From a virus, in the IMG/VR virus record IMGVR_UViG_3300025168_000690, positions 1 to 23,507 of that record: a DNA stretch of 23,507 nt; one strand, given 5' to 3'. Made by a program: the position numbers and the translations under genes. Positions 14,485 to 21,235 of the stretch are shown here, piece by piece. The stretch's first letter is position 1. Each line of letters begins with the position of its first letter. The notes beneath the pieces were generated by a model. It was not told the DNA's origin. It made no database searches and worked only from the letters and a program-made list of their open reading frames with translations.

Positions 14485-15099
14485 ATGAATAAAAAACTAT
14501 CTATAGAGTTTCCTTCAGTATCTGAAGTGGAACTAGAGCACAGACCGCCCTACGCAGGGCAAGGCAAAGAAAATGGAAATCGTGGTTACGTCAACCTAAG
14601 AGACTATTCGTCTGCAGGATTGAAAGATAAGAACGGTGAACCAATATTGGGTGGATTAGAGTATCTACATAAGGCATACGGATACAATGATAATTCGACT
14701 GCCTCAAATGGTGACTCCTATCACAGAGGTTATTTAACTAACCACAGACCTAATAACTCCAGACAACTATTCGGTGGTGCAGAAGGATTTTTTGCACTTC
14801 TTGAATCATCAACTCAAAAAGAATTAACCGAAATGGGTTTAAAAGAATGGATTCAAATCAAGAAAGATATGGCACCAAGTTGGGAAGTAAAAAGACAATT
14901 CGTCCATAAGTGGGACTCAGAAATCAAAGCTACGAGTGCAACTAGGACACGTAAAGAATCTCCAAAACAAGCTGCTTTAAGGGAATCTGTGAAATCTGAA
15001 GTATTATCTTCTTTAACTGTAGAGGAATTGCAAGCTATGATATCTGCACGTGAGTCAACAGAAGACATAGAATTCGACATCAAGGAGTCTAAGAAATAA
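14485..15099 (+). CDS. Hypothetical protein, 204 residues
   Basis: The first half is Gly/Asn/Tyr/Asp-rich with R-P-P-Y-A-G-Q-G and G-G-L-E-Y-L-H-K-A-Y-G-Y; the second half is charged and helical, ending with acidic stretches. No Cys, membrane span or recognisable catalytic motif is seen. The middle W-x-I-K-K-D-M-A-P-S-W segment may be a conserved core. It starts three bases after the previous stop and is followed by a clear hairpin terminator. Could be a DNA-interacting protein, but I cannot assign it. Confidence 0.7.
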   Translation: MNKKLSIEFPSVSEVELEHRPPYAGQGKENGNRGYVNLRDYSSAGLKDKNGEPILGGLEYLHKAYGYNDNSTASNGDSYHRGYLTNHRPNNSRQLFGGAEGFFALLESSTQKELTEMGLKEWIQIKKDMAPSWEVKRQFVHKWDSEIKATSATRTRKESPKQAALRESVKSEVLSSLTVEELQAMISARESTEDIEFDIKESKK

Positions 15100-15127
15100 A
15101 TCCTTAAAAGTCTGTAAGAAAATCGTA

Positions 15128-15157
15128 GGGTAGGCGATTCCTACCCAAACCTTTTTT
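15128..15157 (+). terminator. Strong hairpin terminator
   Basis: GGGTAGG (15128-15134), a 5-base loop and CCTACCC (15140-15146) form a perfect 7-bp stem, followed after AAACC by six T (15152-15157). It lies 28 bases after the stop of the 204-residue gene. This is the most convincing intrinsic-type terminator in the window. Confidence 0.8.
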
Positions 15158-15172
15158 AAATTATAACTAATT

Positions 15173-15445
15173 ATGACAAAAATCAAAGAAGAACTAATAA
15201 CAAAACAAAACAAGGCCAGAACTCAAGTTGCTGAAACCATAGGAGAGATTCAAAAGTTAAGTAGACTGAACAAGAGAGAGTTTGGTAGAATATTCTACGG
15301 AATGAAAGAGACAATCATAGATACTGACTATCTTAACGGGAAATATAATAAATACTGTGAAGAAGGATTCATCAGTGCATACAACAGACTAGACATCAAG
15401 AATATGTCCAGAGTAATAGATTACATAACAGAGGAAGTATGGTAG
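15173..15445 (+). CDS. Small helical protein of unknown function, 90 residues
   Basis: Charged, helical, with no Cys pair: begins M-T-K-I-K-E-E-L and ends Y-I-T-E-E-V-W. It follows the terminator by 15 bases with no clear Shine-Dalgarno or TATA box at the right distance. Its end overlaps the next gene by 7 bases. No family is recognised. Confidence 0.6.
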   Translation: MTKIKEELITKQNKARTQVAETIGEIQKLSRLNKREFGRIFYGMKETIIDTDYLNGKYNKYCEEGFISAYNRLDIKNMSRVIDYITEEVW

Positions 15446-15558
15446 ACGATTCAGAATGGGAAGAACGTTTAGGTAGGGCAGAAGAACGATACCTCAAAAT
15501 GTGCATAGAAATGGATGAAGGTCAACCTAATGATAATGATTCAGGATGGGAACAATGA
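15439..15558 (+). CDS. 39-residue acidic protein
   Basis: Strongly acidic (many Asp and Glu) with two Trp; one Cys. GAGG lies just upstream of the ATG. Its stop overlaps the next start as ATGA. Function unknown. Confidence 0.5.
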   Translation: MVDDSEWEERLGRAEERYLKMCIEMDEGQPNDNDSGWEQ

Positions 15559-15824
15559 CAATCAGAAAGAAAGACTCAAGGAGTGTAGTCATTACAATCT
15601 CTGCATCCTGTGAAAGAAATATGGTAGGGACTGTGAGTAAACATTTCCTTAAAGAATGTATGGAAAACGAAAAGACAGGTATGAATGACCTAAGAATAGA
15701 GATAGAGAGACAAGAAGAAAAAGACCCAATGACTTGTAAAGAATGTGGTTGTGACTCTTGGATGTCTGTTGACAATCTAAACGTAGAAAGAGTAATGGCT
15801 AGAATATATGAGGATAGAATATGA
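15555..15824 (+). CDS. Small protein with C-x2-C-x-C zinc knuckle, 89 residues
   Basis: From ATG 15555, overlapping the previous stop; an ATG three codons upstream (15546) is possible. The C-terminal part has T-C-K-E-C-G-C-D-S-W, a short metal knuckle, after a beta/helical front part. Stop and next start overlap. No family is recognised. Confidence 0.58.
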   Translation: MTIRKKDSRSVVITISASCERNMVGTVSKHFLKECMENEKTGMNDLRIEIERQEEKDPMTCKECGCDSWMSVDNLNVERVMARIYEDRI

Positions 15825-15994
15825 AAGTTTGTGAATTCTGTGAAACATCCTTTAATGAATCAAAAACAGATAACTGTTACACTTGTCAATGTATGCGTGA
15901 AGGCAGATGTCATCCTAATTGCAGCACAATGCGTGAAAACGCACAAGAAGAAGGAACGTCCTTAAGAAATATAGGGCTCAGTAAGAAAACCTGA
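15821..15994 (+). CDS. 57-residue Cys-rich zinc mini-protein
   Basis: C4-x2-C7, C19-x2-C22-x-C24, C30 and C34 give seven Cys with a His at 31, enough for two zinc sites. The tail is charged. Start overlaps the previous stop (ATGA). It is the last gene before the 758-bp gene-free region. Confidence 0.6.
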   Translation: MKVCEFCETSFNESKTDNCYTCQCMREGRCHPNCSTMRENAQEEGTSLRNIGLSKKT

Positions 15995-16147
15995 GTCTAA
16001 GCAAGTTCTCACCAAACACCAAACGTGGTCCTGAGCTAAGACCTTAAACTGGCTCAAATTTTTTGTCGTGCTAAGAAGTGCCTTGCCGTAAGCATCACGC
16101 GCTTGCGCTGCTCAAAGCATAATTTATGATGTGCCGTATCTTTACGC

Positions 16148-16262
16148 GGTGCTCAAGGTTTCATCGGTGTGCTCAAGTGAGAAAGGTTGCTCTAATTGTG
16201 TGAGCACCTACATCAGGGTGCTGTGTTGGAAATGCTTCATCAACCCCTTTTTTTTGAGCACC
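16148..16262. repeat. GGTGCTCAA repeats, direct and inverted
   Basis: GGTGCTCAA (16148-16156) and GTGCTCAA (16169-16176) lie about 20 bp apart as direct repeats. A related GCTCTA is at 16189, GTGTGAGCACC at 16198-16208, and TTGAGCACC at 16254-16262 is the exact inverse of the first copy. Spacing near two helical turns suggests a protein that binds an array, or an iteron-like element. Confidence 0.5.
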
Positions 16263-16400
16263 TCTTGCAAACTTGCTCTGCTCACATTTACGTGGCTCTC
16301 CACCAACAACTGTTACGCTCAATGAGAAACTGAACCTAAACTGGTTCTAGTTTGCTGAACTGGTTTGGGTGTGTGTGTGCTTGTTAACACAAGGTCCCAA

Positions 16401-16436
16401 AGCATACGTTTAATGACAAATTATAGCATACGTATG
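16401..16436. repeat. AGCATACGT pair, reverse of the divergent-promoter motif
   Basis: AGCATACGT at 16401-16409 and 16425-16433 is the reverse complement of the core of TTAAC(A/G)TATGC from 11975 and 11995. The second copy sits in the perfect palindrome CATACGTATG (16427-16436). Confidence 0.5.
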
Positions 16437-16528
16437 ATTAAGAGCATAATAGGGCACTCTCTCTCTTATTGCTCAATAGAGTTCATATCTAATATATCTT
16501 GCTTAGTGATACTAGAGCACAATATATC

Positions 16529-16539
16529 TTAACATATGC
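16529..16539. repeat. Exact copy of TTAACATATGC motif
   Basis: The 14 bases CTTAACATATGCTT here equal those at 11974-11987 in the divergent promoter region. A shared binding protein is the simplest explanation. Confidence 0.5.
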
Positions 16540-16596
16540 TTCTAAACAAATGATAAGCATACTCTACTAAGCCCTGTGCTTATATGGTGCTGGTTC

Positions 16597-16680
16597 TATA
16601 TAAGTTCTTGCTTAGTGTATATAAGGCATAACGTATAGCACCCGCGATTTTTAACCGCTCAACCATATCTTTATATAAAA
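16597..16680 (+). promoter_or_regulatory. Three TATA boxes in tandem before the right-arm operon
   Basis: TATATAAG at 16597-16604 and again at 16618-16625 (21 bp apart), and TTTATATAAAA at 16670-16680. The last would start transcription near 16701, giving about 50 bases of leader before ATG 16753. Tandem boxes imply more than one start, possibly timed differently. Confidence 0.6.
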
Positions 16681-16699
16681 TCTCGTCTCTGCTGATATA

Positions 16700-16740
16700 C
16701 TTGTAAGCACTCTGTAAAAAAAAGATTGGTGCTTTACAAG
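16700..16740 (+). promoter_or_regulatory. Inverted repeat at the expected transcript 5' end
   Basis: CTTGTAAGCAC (16700-16710) pairs with GTGCTTTACAAG (16729-16740), with one bulged base and an 18-base A-rich loop. Its left arm begins where the 16670 TATA box predicts the transcript start. It could be an operator over the start site, or a hairpin stabilising the mRNA 5' end. Confidence 0.55.
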
Positions 16741-16752
16741 TAGGAAAGCAAA

Positions 16753-17127
16753 ATGCAAATGACAAAGAAAGCAAAAAATGAAATAGAAGCATCAGTAGGA
16801 TGTGCTCTAAATCTATTGCCCAGCACTATAGTGGATAAATTATATGCCGCTTATGAACGTGCTGTAGCTAAGATGAAAAGAGAGCAGGCTATTGAGAAGA
16901 AATATGCTTACCCAATTAGTGGTAACAGAGCGCAAGACCAGAAACACTATCAGCATCCAGTCCCAAAAATACAGCGGTATCGACAAGCTCGGCATATTCA
17001 CGAGGGATTAGTTCACAGCATTGTATGTAGTTGCTTTAAAACTGACACAGCAGCTATACCGTGTCCATTTAAGCCAGATGTTGTGGTCGGGCCGCTCGCA
17101 GACTATTGGAGCAAATATGACAAGTGA
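16753..17127 (+). CDS. Hypothetical protein, 124 residues, first gene of right-arm operon
   Basis: The first part (1-50) is helical and basic; the second has H-I-H-E-G-L-V-H-S-I-V-C-S-C-F and P-C-P-F, so Cys and His are gathered in residues about 81-104 and may bind a metal. A second ATG lies two codons downstream (16759). There is no recognisable family. It overlaps the next gene by 11 bases. Being first behind the strongest-looking promoter of the arm, it may be an early regulator, but that is only inference from position. Confidence 0.62.
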   Translation: MQMTKKAKNEIEASVGCALNLLPSTIVDKLYAAYERAVAKMKREQAIEKKYAYPISGNRAQDQKHYQHPVPKIQRYRQARHIHEGLVHSIVCSCFKTDTAAIPCPFKPDVVVGPLADYWSKYDK

Positions 17128-17491
17128 TGCACCAGCATTGACTGACCGAATGCTCGTTGAGTTGAGTAATTATATGACAAGGCTCAAGGGAACAAGGCCA
17201 ATGCTTAACTTATATCCCGTAGACACAGCACTGAGTCATTCAATAAGAAAATGTGCTGCTATTTGGTTAGAGAAAAACCAGCAGACTCTGTCACACGTGG
17301 ACATCGACAACTTCCTACGGCAGTTGTTCCAATCACTTGCTGACAAAGATGTTAATGAGTCAGCAGTATTAAATGATATTAAAAAGCATTCCGGTGTGGG
17401 TTATGTCAATGGTGGCATATCCGGCAAGAATGAATACAGCAAAGATAAGAGTCGTGTAGACGGCAGAATGTATCAGACAAAAAGACGATGA
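17117..17491 (+). CDS. Hypothetical helical protein, 124 residues
   Basis: I chose ATG 17117, because upstream codons in this frame lie inside the previous gene in a different frame and give unlikely protein. The protein M-T-S-D-A-P-A-L-T-D is mostly helical from 8 to 95, with a Lys/Gly/Asn-rich C-terminal tail ending K-R-R. No catalytic motif or Cys cluster is seen. Its stop overlaps the next start as ATGA. Confidence 0.62.
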   Translation: MTSDAPALTDRMLVELSNYMTRLKGTRPMLNLYPVDTALSHSIRKCAAIWLEKNQQTLSHVDIDNFLRQLFQSLADKDVNESAVLNDIKKHSGVGYVNGGISGKNEYSKDKSRVDGRMYQTKRR

Positions 17492-17670
17492 TAAGAGCAA
17501 TGGTCGATAGAGTTAAAGTGAGCAACAAAATGGTTATTTGCATACCTTTCTCCGATGCTGGCTTTAACTCCGACAAATTACGCTCAACCGAGTCTTTATA
17601 TGCAATGAAACCACTGCTTATTCCTCGTAAAGCAATCGAGAAAAATGGAGGAAATGAATGCCGAATATAA
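17488..17670 (+). CDS. Hypothetical protein, 60 residues
   Basis: Starts M-I-R-A-M-V-D-R-V-K and carries V-I-C-I-P-F-S-D-A-G-F. ATGA overlap with the gene before it and 13-base overlap with the zinc-protein gene after it. The 3' end carries GGAGG that serves as ribosome site for the next ATG. No family recognised; small size keeps confidence moderate. Confidence 0.5.
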   Translation: MIRAMVDRVKVSNKMVICIPFSDAGFNSDKLRSTESLYAMKPLLIPRKAIEKNGGNECRI

Positions 17671-19424
17671 ACTGTGAACGCTGTTCTGAACAAGTAAATG
17701 CTGCTGATATAGAATCTACTGATGACTATGAAGCAGTATGCAAACCTTGTATGGAAGAATTTTATAATTGTGCTGACTGTCAGTCGCTCTCAGATGATGA
17801 AGATGGTATAACTGTTAGTCACGGCAAAATATGTTCCTCTTGTTATGAAAGCGGTGATTATGTAAATTGCGATTGCTGTGAAGAGATAATAAATCTCGGT
17901 AGAGAAACAGCATATTGTGACAGTGAAAACACGGGTAACTATGCTTGTGAAGATTGTGGTGATGAAGAACTAACTACTTGTAATTGTGGCTCTTCCATTC
18001 TTTGGAATGAAGTTGATTCAAGCAGCTATTATGAGGGAGAGTGCTATGACTGTTATAATAATCCAAGAGCAGAAATAAGCCGCTCAATTTCAAGCAATGC
18101 TACGACATTATCAAGAAATACCATTCATACTTTAGAATCATACAGAACCATAACTCCAGCAACCAGAAATTTCGCTGCTTGGTTTTATCAAGGTGAAGAA
18201 GACCATTACGAGAACATCAATAAAGAAATAGTTAAGGGTGCTATGGGTGTATACCTTGCTGATACTACACCAGAAAAAGCACCAGCTTGGTGGAATGGTG
18301 AAATGTCCATTACAAGCAGAGTATACAAAGATACAGCTGAAATAATCACAAAATTAATATCATCAAATACATTTTTGACCGAGCATAAAAAGTATGGTCT
18401 TTACCACCCTATGCGACATCTATTTGCTAAGCACATACAATATCGACGACTTGTTGGAGAGCACGGTGGACGTCATTCAGAAGAAATCAACGGCACTGAT
18501 GTGTCATTACAAGACCAAGGCCAAAATTATTTTAACTATGTTATCGATTATATTCGTAAGAATGATTTAGCTGAACAATTATCCACTAATAAAACAAATG
18601 AAGGAGCAGATTTACGTCGAGCCATCAACCAAATATTTAATAGAGCATATAAAAACAGATTACCTCAGTGGATTGCTGGATTAAGAGACGAACGGAATGA
18701 GCAACATTGGAATGATACCTTACAAAAATACAATACTAATGCTACCAACGTCAAGTTAGGTATAAGCATTGGTTTCGAAAGTAATATTGAATTTTTACGA
18801 CAAGTAGACCGATTTAACAGCAGAAGTAGTAGTTGTCAATTAGCAAGTAATAGAAATTCATATGGCTTTGGTTATATGGATATGTTTGTGAACCCACATC
18901 TATTTGCTTTTATCAGAAACAGTGAAGAAGAAATCATAGGTCGCTCAGTAATTAGATTATTCAAGCAGAATAACCAAGTATCGTGGGATAACGATGCTGA
19001 CCCTGTGTTTGTAGCACCTTCAAGATTATATTTAACAGAGCATACACAATCAAAATCAGAAGTGTATGTATCATTATTCAAAGCAGTAAATGAATGGGCT
19101 AAGACTACATTCCCAGTTCATAAGTTGATTGCTTATCGTGGTTCACGTCACGACAGCAGTATTCGTTCAATACTTGCACAACATCCTACAGCTCTATCTT
19201 TTGATGATACAGGAGACCGCACAAATTTAGTAACTCAAAGATGGTTGCCGTATTGGCACGAAAAACCATTGAGCGATGATTGCGACTATACCTATTATCA
19301 AGATGAAGACCAAAGAACAAGATATTACCAAATAAACGATAGTAACTCTACAGCTACACAATATACAGTTGAAGAGCAACTATACAGTGACAGTTACGCA
19401 ATAGTGGAATTAGAAAATGACTAA
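17658..19424 (+). CDS. 588-residue protein with multi-zinc N-terminal region
   Basis: Start ATG has GGAGG six bases upstream. Residues 1-132 hold 18 Cys, mostly as C-x2-C pairs: C6/C9, C28/C31, C38/C41, C59/C62, C71-C73-C74, C87, C97/C100, C108-C110, C129/C132. This resembles stacked LIM/RING-like treble clefts or zinc ribbons and could hold four or more zinc ions. Residues about 140-360 are helical and polar, without a known motif. Residues 370-590 have S-S-C-Q (C393), G-R-S-V-I-R (428-433) and P-S-R-L-Y (454-458), a pattern I faintly associate with uncharacterised phage PcfJ-like proteins, but this is weak. Asp/Asn/Ser/Tyr are abundant. It overlaps the peptidase gene by 8 bases. Possible roles: nucleic-acid or protein recruitment, ubiquitin-ligase-like function, or host-takeover; none is shown. 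Confidence 0.72.
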   Translation: MPNINCERCSEQVNAADIESTDDYEAVCKPCMEEFYNCADCQSLSDDEDGITVSHGKICSSCYESGDYVNCDCCEEIINLGRETAYCDSENTGNYACEDCGDEELTTCNCGSSILWNEVDSSSYYEGECYDCYNNPRAEISRSISSNATTLSRNTIHTLESYRTITPATRNFAAWFYQGEEDHYENINKEIVKGAMGVYLADTTPEKAPAWWNGEMSITSRVYKDTAEIITKLISSNTFLTEHKKYGLYHPMRHLFAKHIQYRRLVGEHGGRHSEEINGTDVSLQDQGQNYFNYVIDYIRKNDLAEQLSTNKTNEGADLRRAINQIFNRAYKNRLPQWIAGLRDERNEQHWNDTLQKYNTNATNVKLGISIGFESNIEFLRQVDRFNSRSSSCQLASNRNSYGFGYMDMFVNPHLFAFIRNSEEEIIGRSVIRLFKQNNQVSWDNDADPVFVAPSRLYLTEHTQSKSEVYVSLFKAVNEWAKTTFPVHKLIAYRGSRHDSSIRSILAQHPTALSFDDTGDRTNLVTQRWLPYWHEKPLSDDCDYTYYQDEDQRTRYYQINDSNSTATQYTVEEQLYSDSYAIVELEND

Positions 19425-20694
19425 GCAACAGAAAACAGAGAACAAAGCGGCAGTTATAGAACTGCCAGAGCCTAGCACAAGCATTACCACCAAAATACCA
19501 GATATGGAAGCAATAAGTGACATCGATATGCTGTCATCTATGTTATCAATCTACAGCCCAAGTGGGTCCGAGCACCCTATGATTGCGTATGTTACGCAAT
19601 ACTTGAAGCAACAGAAGATTGATTACGAGATAGACACAGCTGGAAATATATATTTCAGCAACGATGTAGAGGGTGACCAACGCATCTTACTTAATGCACA
19701 TATGGACACAGTAGGTTCCGCTGCTCCTGACATAATAGTCGAGCAGATAAAAGATAACGGAACAGTGCTCCATTCAACCAACAATCAGGTAATTGGCGGC
19801 GATGACAAATGCGGTGTATTTGCAGTATTACGAATGATAAGTAATAAAGCAATTGACACCCCGTTAAGTGGCTTACTAACAGTAAGTGAAGAAACAGGAT
19901 GTAACGGAGCAAGACACGCAATGGACCATCACAGTGATAAGTTCAGCGATATTGTATTCAACATCACAATAGATAGAAACGGTCATACTGACATCATCAC
20001 ACAAAATAGTGACTACAAACTATGCTCAGATGTGATGGATAAGATGTTACAAGAATGGGGTAAGCCATTTGACCTTAGAACTACAAGTGGCTCTATATCT
20101 GATGTAAGTGAGATAGTATCAACCTTAGACATCAACGGTATCAATCTATTTGCTGGTTATTATAATGCACATTCAGGTAAAGAATACATAATTATGGAGC
20201 ATTTATATGAATCTATAGCATTTGCTACACATTTAGTGCCTAAATTACTTCAGCATTTCAAAAACCATCCAGAACATATCAAGTTTGAAGCAACCAAAGC
20301 ATTTAATTATGCATACGGTGCATATGACTGGTCATCTTACGAAAACTACGGCGGTATCAAATACTACGGTGGTAAATCAGGGTGGACTAAAACGCTCCCT
20401 GAGTCAGACAGTGACACAGATAATATACTAGAATTCTTTGACGCTTTAGATAAAGTAGAAGCAAATGAAGGTGGATATTGTGGGCTTGATAGACTAGCTG
20501 ACGATAACGCAATAAGAATCAGCGGGTCAGGCAAATCTATAGTAATACCTGAAGCATTTGTTAATTACTTTGCAGAAATGGATATGCTGGAAGATTATCT
20601 ACCAGTAGCTCAGAATGGATATGATGGTATAATTGCTATCACCGACATCAAAGTATTTTTAGATACAACAAGAGCAGAAGGGTTTGAAGTGTGA
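19417..20694 (+). CDS. Metallopeptidase of the M20/M28/M42 type
   Basis: 425 residues. Metal-ligand motifs in order: L-N-A-H-M-D-T (H95, D97), I-G-G-D-D-K-C-G (D129/D130), S-E-E-T-G (E158, E159), a further Asp in I-T-I-D-R (D186), and Y-N-A-H-S-G-K-E (H252). The front part S-P-S-G-S-E is also typical. All ligands for a two-zinc site are present, so it looks active. Only about 65 residues lie between D186 and H252, so the dimerisation/lid domain of most M20 enzymes is missing, and the layout is closer to M28/M42-type cores. Residues about 290-425 form an unassigned C-terminal extension with two Gly/Tyr-rich segments. Substrates could be short peptides or acyl-amino acids. Overlaps its neighbours on both sides. 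Uncommon in tailed viruses. Confidence 0.83.
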   Translation: MTKQQKTENKAAVIELPEPSTSITTKIPDMEAISDIDMLSSMLSIYSPSGSEHPMIAYVTQYLKQQKIDYEIDTAGNIYFSNDVEGDQRILLNAHMDTVGSAAPDIIVEQIKDNGTVLHSTNNQVIGGDDKCGVFAVLRMISNKAIDTPLSGLLTVSEETGCNGARHAMDHHSDKFSDIVFNITIDRNGHTDIITQNSDYKLCSDVMDKMLQEWGKPFDLRTTSGSISDVSEIVSTLDINGINLFAGYYNAHSGKEYIIMEHLYESIAFATHLVPKLLQHFKNHPEHIKFEATKAFNYAYGAYDWSSYENYGGIKYYGGKSGWTKTLPESDSDTDNILEFFDALDKVEANEGGYCGLDRLADDNAIRISGSGKSIVIPEAFVNYFAEMDMLEDYLPVAQNGYDGIIAITDIKVFLDTTRAEGFEV

Positions 20695-21062
20695 AGCGAT
20701 ATAAAAGAGGAAAGGCCGGTAAGGCTAGAGTTATGTGTCCTGAATGCAAAGAAAAATCATCAAGTCGTATGCGACACGAGCCAGAAAATGATAACAGTCA
20801 CGAGAGCTATCACTGTGAGGTTTGCAAAGAGCATTGGCACGTAAGTGAAGTAATTGTAGAGGAATACAAGACTGCTGTGTTTATAGGTAATGATGGTAAA
20901 GCAAAGTTTATTGCACTGACTGACGAGAGAAAGAAAAAGTTAGCTGAGGAAACTGAGATGTGGAATAAATATTCAATGAGACGCAGCCGAGACGAGAAGG
21001 GGTTGTTCACTGGTTCTTTAAGTAAAAAAGACAGTAACCTGCTGAAGAGGTTGAGAAAGTGA
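20691..21062 (+). CDS. Zinc-ribbon protein, 123 residues
   Basis: GTG start in a GTGA overlap with the peptidase stop; ATG at codon 15 is a weaker choice because it lies at the first knuckle. C16-x2-C19 and C42-x2-C45 form a zinc ribbon, with H-W-H next to it. The tail is rich in Lys/Arg. A transcription-factor-like or nucleic-acid-contacting ribbon is possible. GTGA overlap also with the next gene. Confidence 0.65.
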   Translation: MKRYKRGKAGKARVMCPECKEKSSSRMRHEPENDNSHESYHCEVCKEHWHVSEVIVEEYKTAVFIGNDGKAKFIALTDERKKKLAEETEMWNKYSMRRSRDEKGLFTGSLSKKDSNLLKRLRK

Positions 21063-21235
21063 AACGCCGGAAGAAAGTATCAGAGATTGACAAGGATATG
21101 ATTCGTGAATATTACGGCGATAGTAAGTATTGGAGGAAACGTTTGCTCAAGAATAAGAACCCAAGAGGAACAGGACACAGCACTTATAAAGAACTAATAA
21201 AGAAGAGGAATAAAAAAAATGACACAGTTATATAG
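21059..21235 (+). CDS. Small basic protein, 58 residues
   Basis: GTG start in GTGA overlap with the previous stop. Very basic, with M-K-R-R-K-K-V and K-K-R-N-K-K at the ends. Overlaps the following gene by 17 bases. Possibly nucleic-acid binding by charge; no family recognised. Confidence 0.55.
   Translation: MKRRKKVSEIDKDMIREYYGDSKYWRKRLLKNKNPRGTGHSTYKELIKKRNKKNDTVI

Larger units (their letters stand above)
15995..16752. other. Gene-free, repeat-rich control region; candidate origin
   Basis: 758 bases with no supported gene on either strand; the longest frames (for example 16131-16325 plus, 16580-16792 minus) lack ribosome sites and coding character. It holds many short repeats: GCTCAA in direct form at 16052, 16110, 16151, 16171, 16317, 16471 and 16657 and inverted at 16254; AGCATACGT at 16401 and 16425; TTAACATATGC at 16529; T-C-T-T-G-C-T-T-A-G-T-G at 16497 and 16606; AATATATCTT at 16491 and 16521; and three TATA boxes. 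The 3' part is AT-rich. The nature of the repeats suggests an origin and/or promoter-operator region. No tRNA or RNA gene was recognised. Confidence 0.6.

Noticed and set aside
16148-16262. CRISPR-like array
   Set aside because: Repeat units are only 6-9 bases, with irregular spacing and both orientations; no spacer-repeat pattern.
16131-16325. 64-codon plus-strand frame in the gene-free region
   Set aside because: No ribosome site; the Cys/Ser-rich composition comes from the GTGCTC repeats rather than from a coding sequence.
15995-16752. tRNA or other stable RNA gene in the control region
   Set aside because: I looked for a T-arm and acceptor pairing and found none that could be completed; only short inverted repeats are present.
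19417-20694. Host (cellular) DNA joined to a viral contig because of the peptidase
   Set aside because: The gene overlaps small genes on both sides in the same tight style as the rest of the arm. However, the right arm itself has no hallmark viral gene, so a wrong join cannot be fully excluded from sequence alone.
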